DNA of 14,875 nt from Oscillospiraceae bacterium (GTDB lineage: Bacteria > Bacillota > Clostridia > Oscillospirales > Oscillospiraceae). The notes under the pieces were generated by a model. It had not been told where the DNA came from and ran no database searches. It saw nothing but the letters and a program-made list of their open reading frames with translations. The stretch spans positions 1 through 14,875 of the forward strand of contig JAEDIZ010000051.1 of NCBI GenBank assembly GCA_016296635.1. Reading direction: 5' to 3'. Position 1 is the first letter of the stretch. Each line of letters begins with the position of its first letter. Made by a program: the position numbers and the translations under genes. Positions 14,723 through 14,875 of the stretch are shown here, piece after piece.

Positions 14723-14875
14723 ATGAAAAAAGCGATCGCTCTGCTTCTTGCACTCGTCATGCTTCTGAGTCTGGCTGCCTGCACAAAGGCACCCACCGTT
14801 GCGGAGCAGACCCCTGACGCAGAAAAGACCCCTGACGCAGAAAAGACCCCTGCTGCAGAAACCGAAAAGCCCACT
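14723..14875 (+). CDS. Solute-binding lipoprotein of the fructoside ABC transporter (N-terminus only)
   Basis: The ATG at 14723 follows AGGAGG at an ideal distance, and 51 codons are visible before the window ends. Residues 1-20 are a lipoprotein signal peptide: MKKAIALLLALVMLLSLAAC, with lipobox LAAC and the lipidated Cys at 20. A hydrophilic linker rich in Thr, Pro, Glu and Lys follows, made of a repeated TPDAEK unit. The gene lies 61 bases after the GH32 gene on the same strand, and the two permeases of this operon have no other binding protein in view, so it is most likely their ligand-capturing subunit. The binding domain itself lies outside the window, so this is inferred from context and the signal peptide. 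Confidence 0.78.
   Translation, partial: MKKAIALLLALVMLLSLAACTKAPTVAEQTPDAEKTPDAEKTPAAETEKPT
14810..14863 (+). repeat. 18-bp tandem repeat in the lipoprotein linker
   Basis: Two exact copies of an 18-base unit (14810-14827 and 14828-14845) and a third degenerate copy (14846-14863) encode TPDAEK, TPDAEK and TPAAET. The in-frame unit length lets copy number change without breaking the gene. It forms the flexible tether between the lipidated Cys and the (unseen) binding domain. Confidence 0.85.

Noticed and set aside
1..14875. Search for CRISPR arrays, tRNA or rRNA genes, insertion sequences and attachment sites
   Set aside because: No regularly spaced repeats, no recognisable tRNA or rRNA segments, and no transposase or integrase-like frames were seen.

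Overview
The window looks like chromosome from a mid-GC, Gram-positive anaerobe of the Clostridia, most likely a gut Oscillospiraceae/Ruminococcaceae-type organism. This is inferred from strong AGGAGG-type ribosome sites, lipoprotein-type solute-binding proteins, CUT1 sugar permeases without their own ATPase, DUF624/YesL and GntR-LacI chimeric regulators. No rRNA, tRNA, CRISPR array or intact mobile element was seen. UGA is the normal stop for seven genes here.

Left part (1-2985): a leftward sugar ABC operon starts with a lipoprotein solute-binding protein (239-1537) and continues into a UgpA/MalF-type permease that runs off the left edge (1-95). A divergent AraR-like GntR/LacI chimeric repressor (1824-2903) faces it across a control region holding a promoter and two inverted repeats. 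A bidirectional terminator separates the regulator from the next, convergent operon.

Middle part (3014-6188): a leftward remnant of a second sugar operon, made of the C-terminal half of a MalG-type permease followed by a family 4 glycoside hydrolase (GH4). The GH4 reading frame (3014-4369) is intact except for one in-frame UGA at codon 170, exactly where the family has its catalytic metal-binding cysteine. This could be a selenocysteine (or otherwise recoded) GH4 enzyme, or a nonsense mutation in a decaying operon. It is the most interesting signal in the window. Next to it lie a half-length choloylglycine-hydrolase-like gene that runs straight into a terminator, and a small ribbon-helix-helix gene with its own strong promoter. 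Together these look like a rearrangement scar.

Right part (6419-14875): a stand-alone MATE efflux pump converges on an AraC-type regulator. The AraC gene is divergent from a six-gene rightward operon: two CUT1 permeases, a Cys/Met-metabolism PLP enzyme, a YesL membrane protein, an intracellular GH32 beta-fructosidase with a duplicated N-terminal beta domain, and the start of a lipoprotein solute-binding protein. The operon reads as import of a fructose-containing oligosaccharide and its hydrolysis in the cytoplasm. The PLP lyase is an unexpected member.
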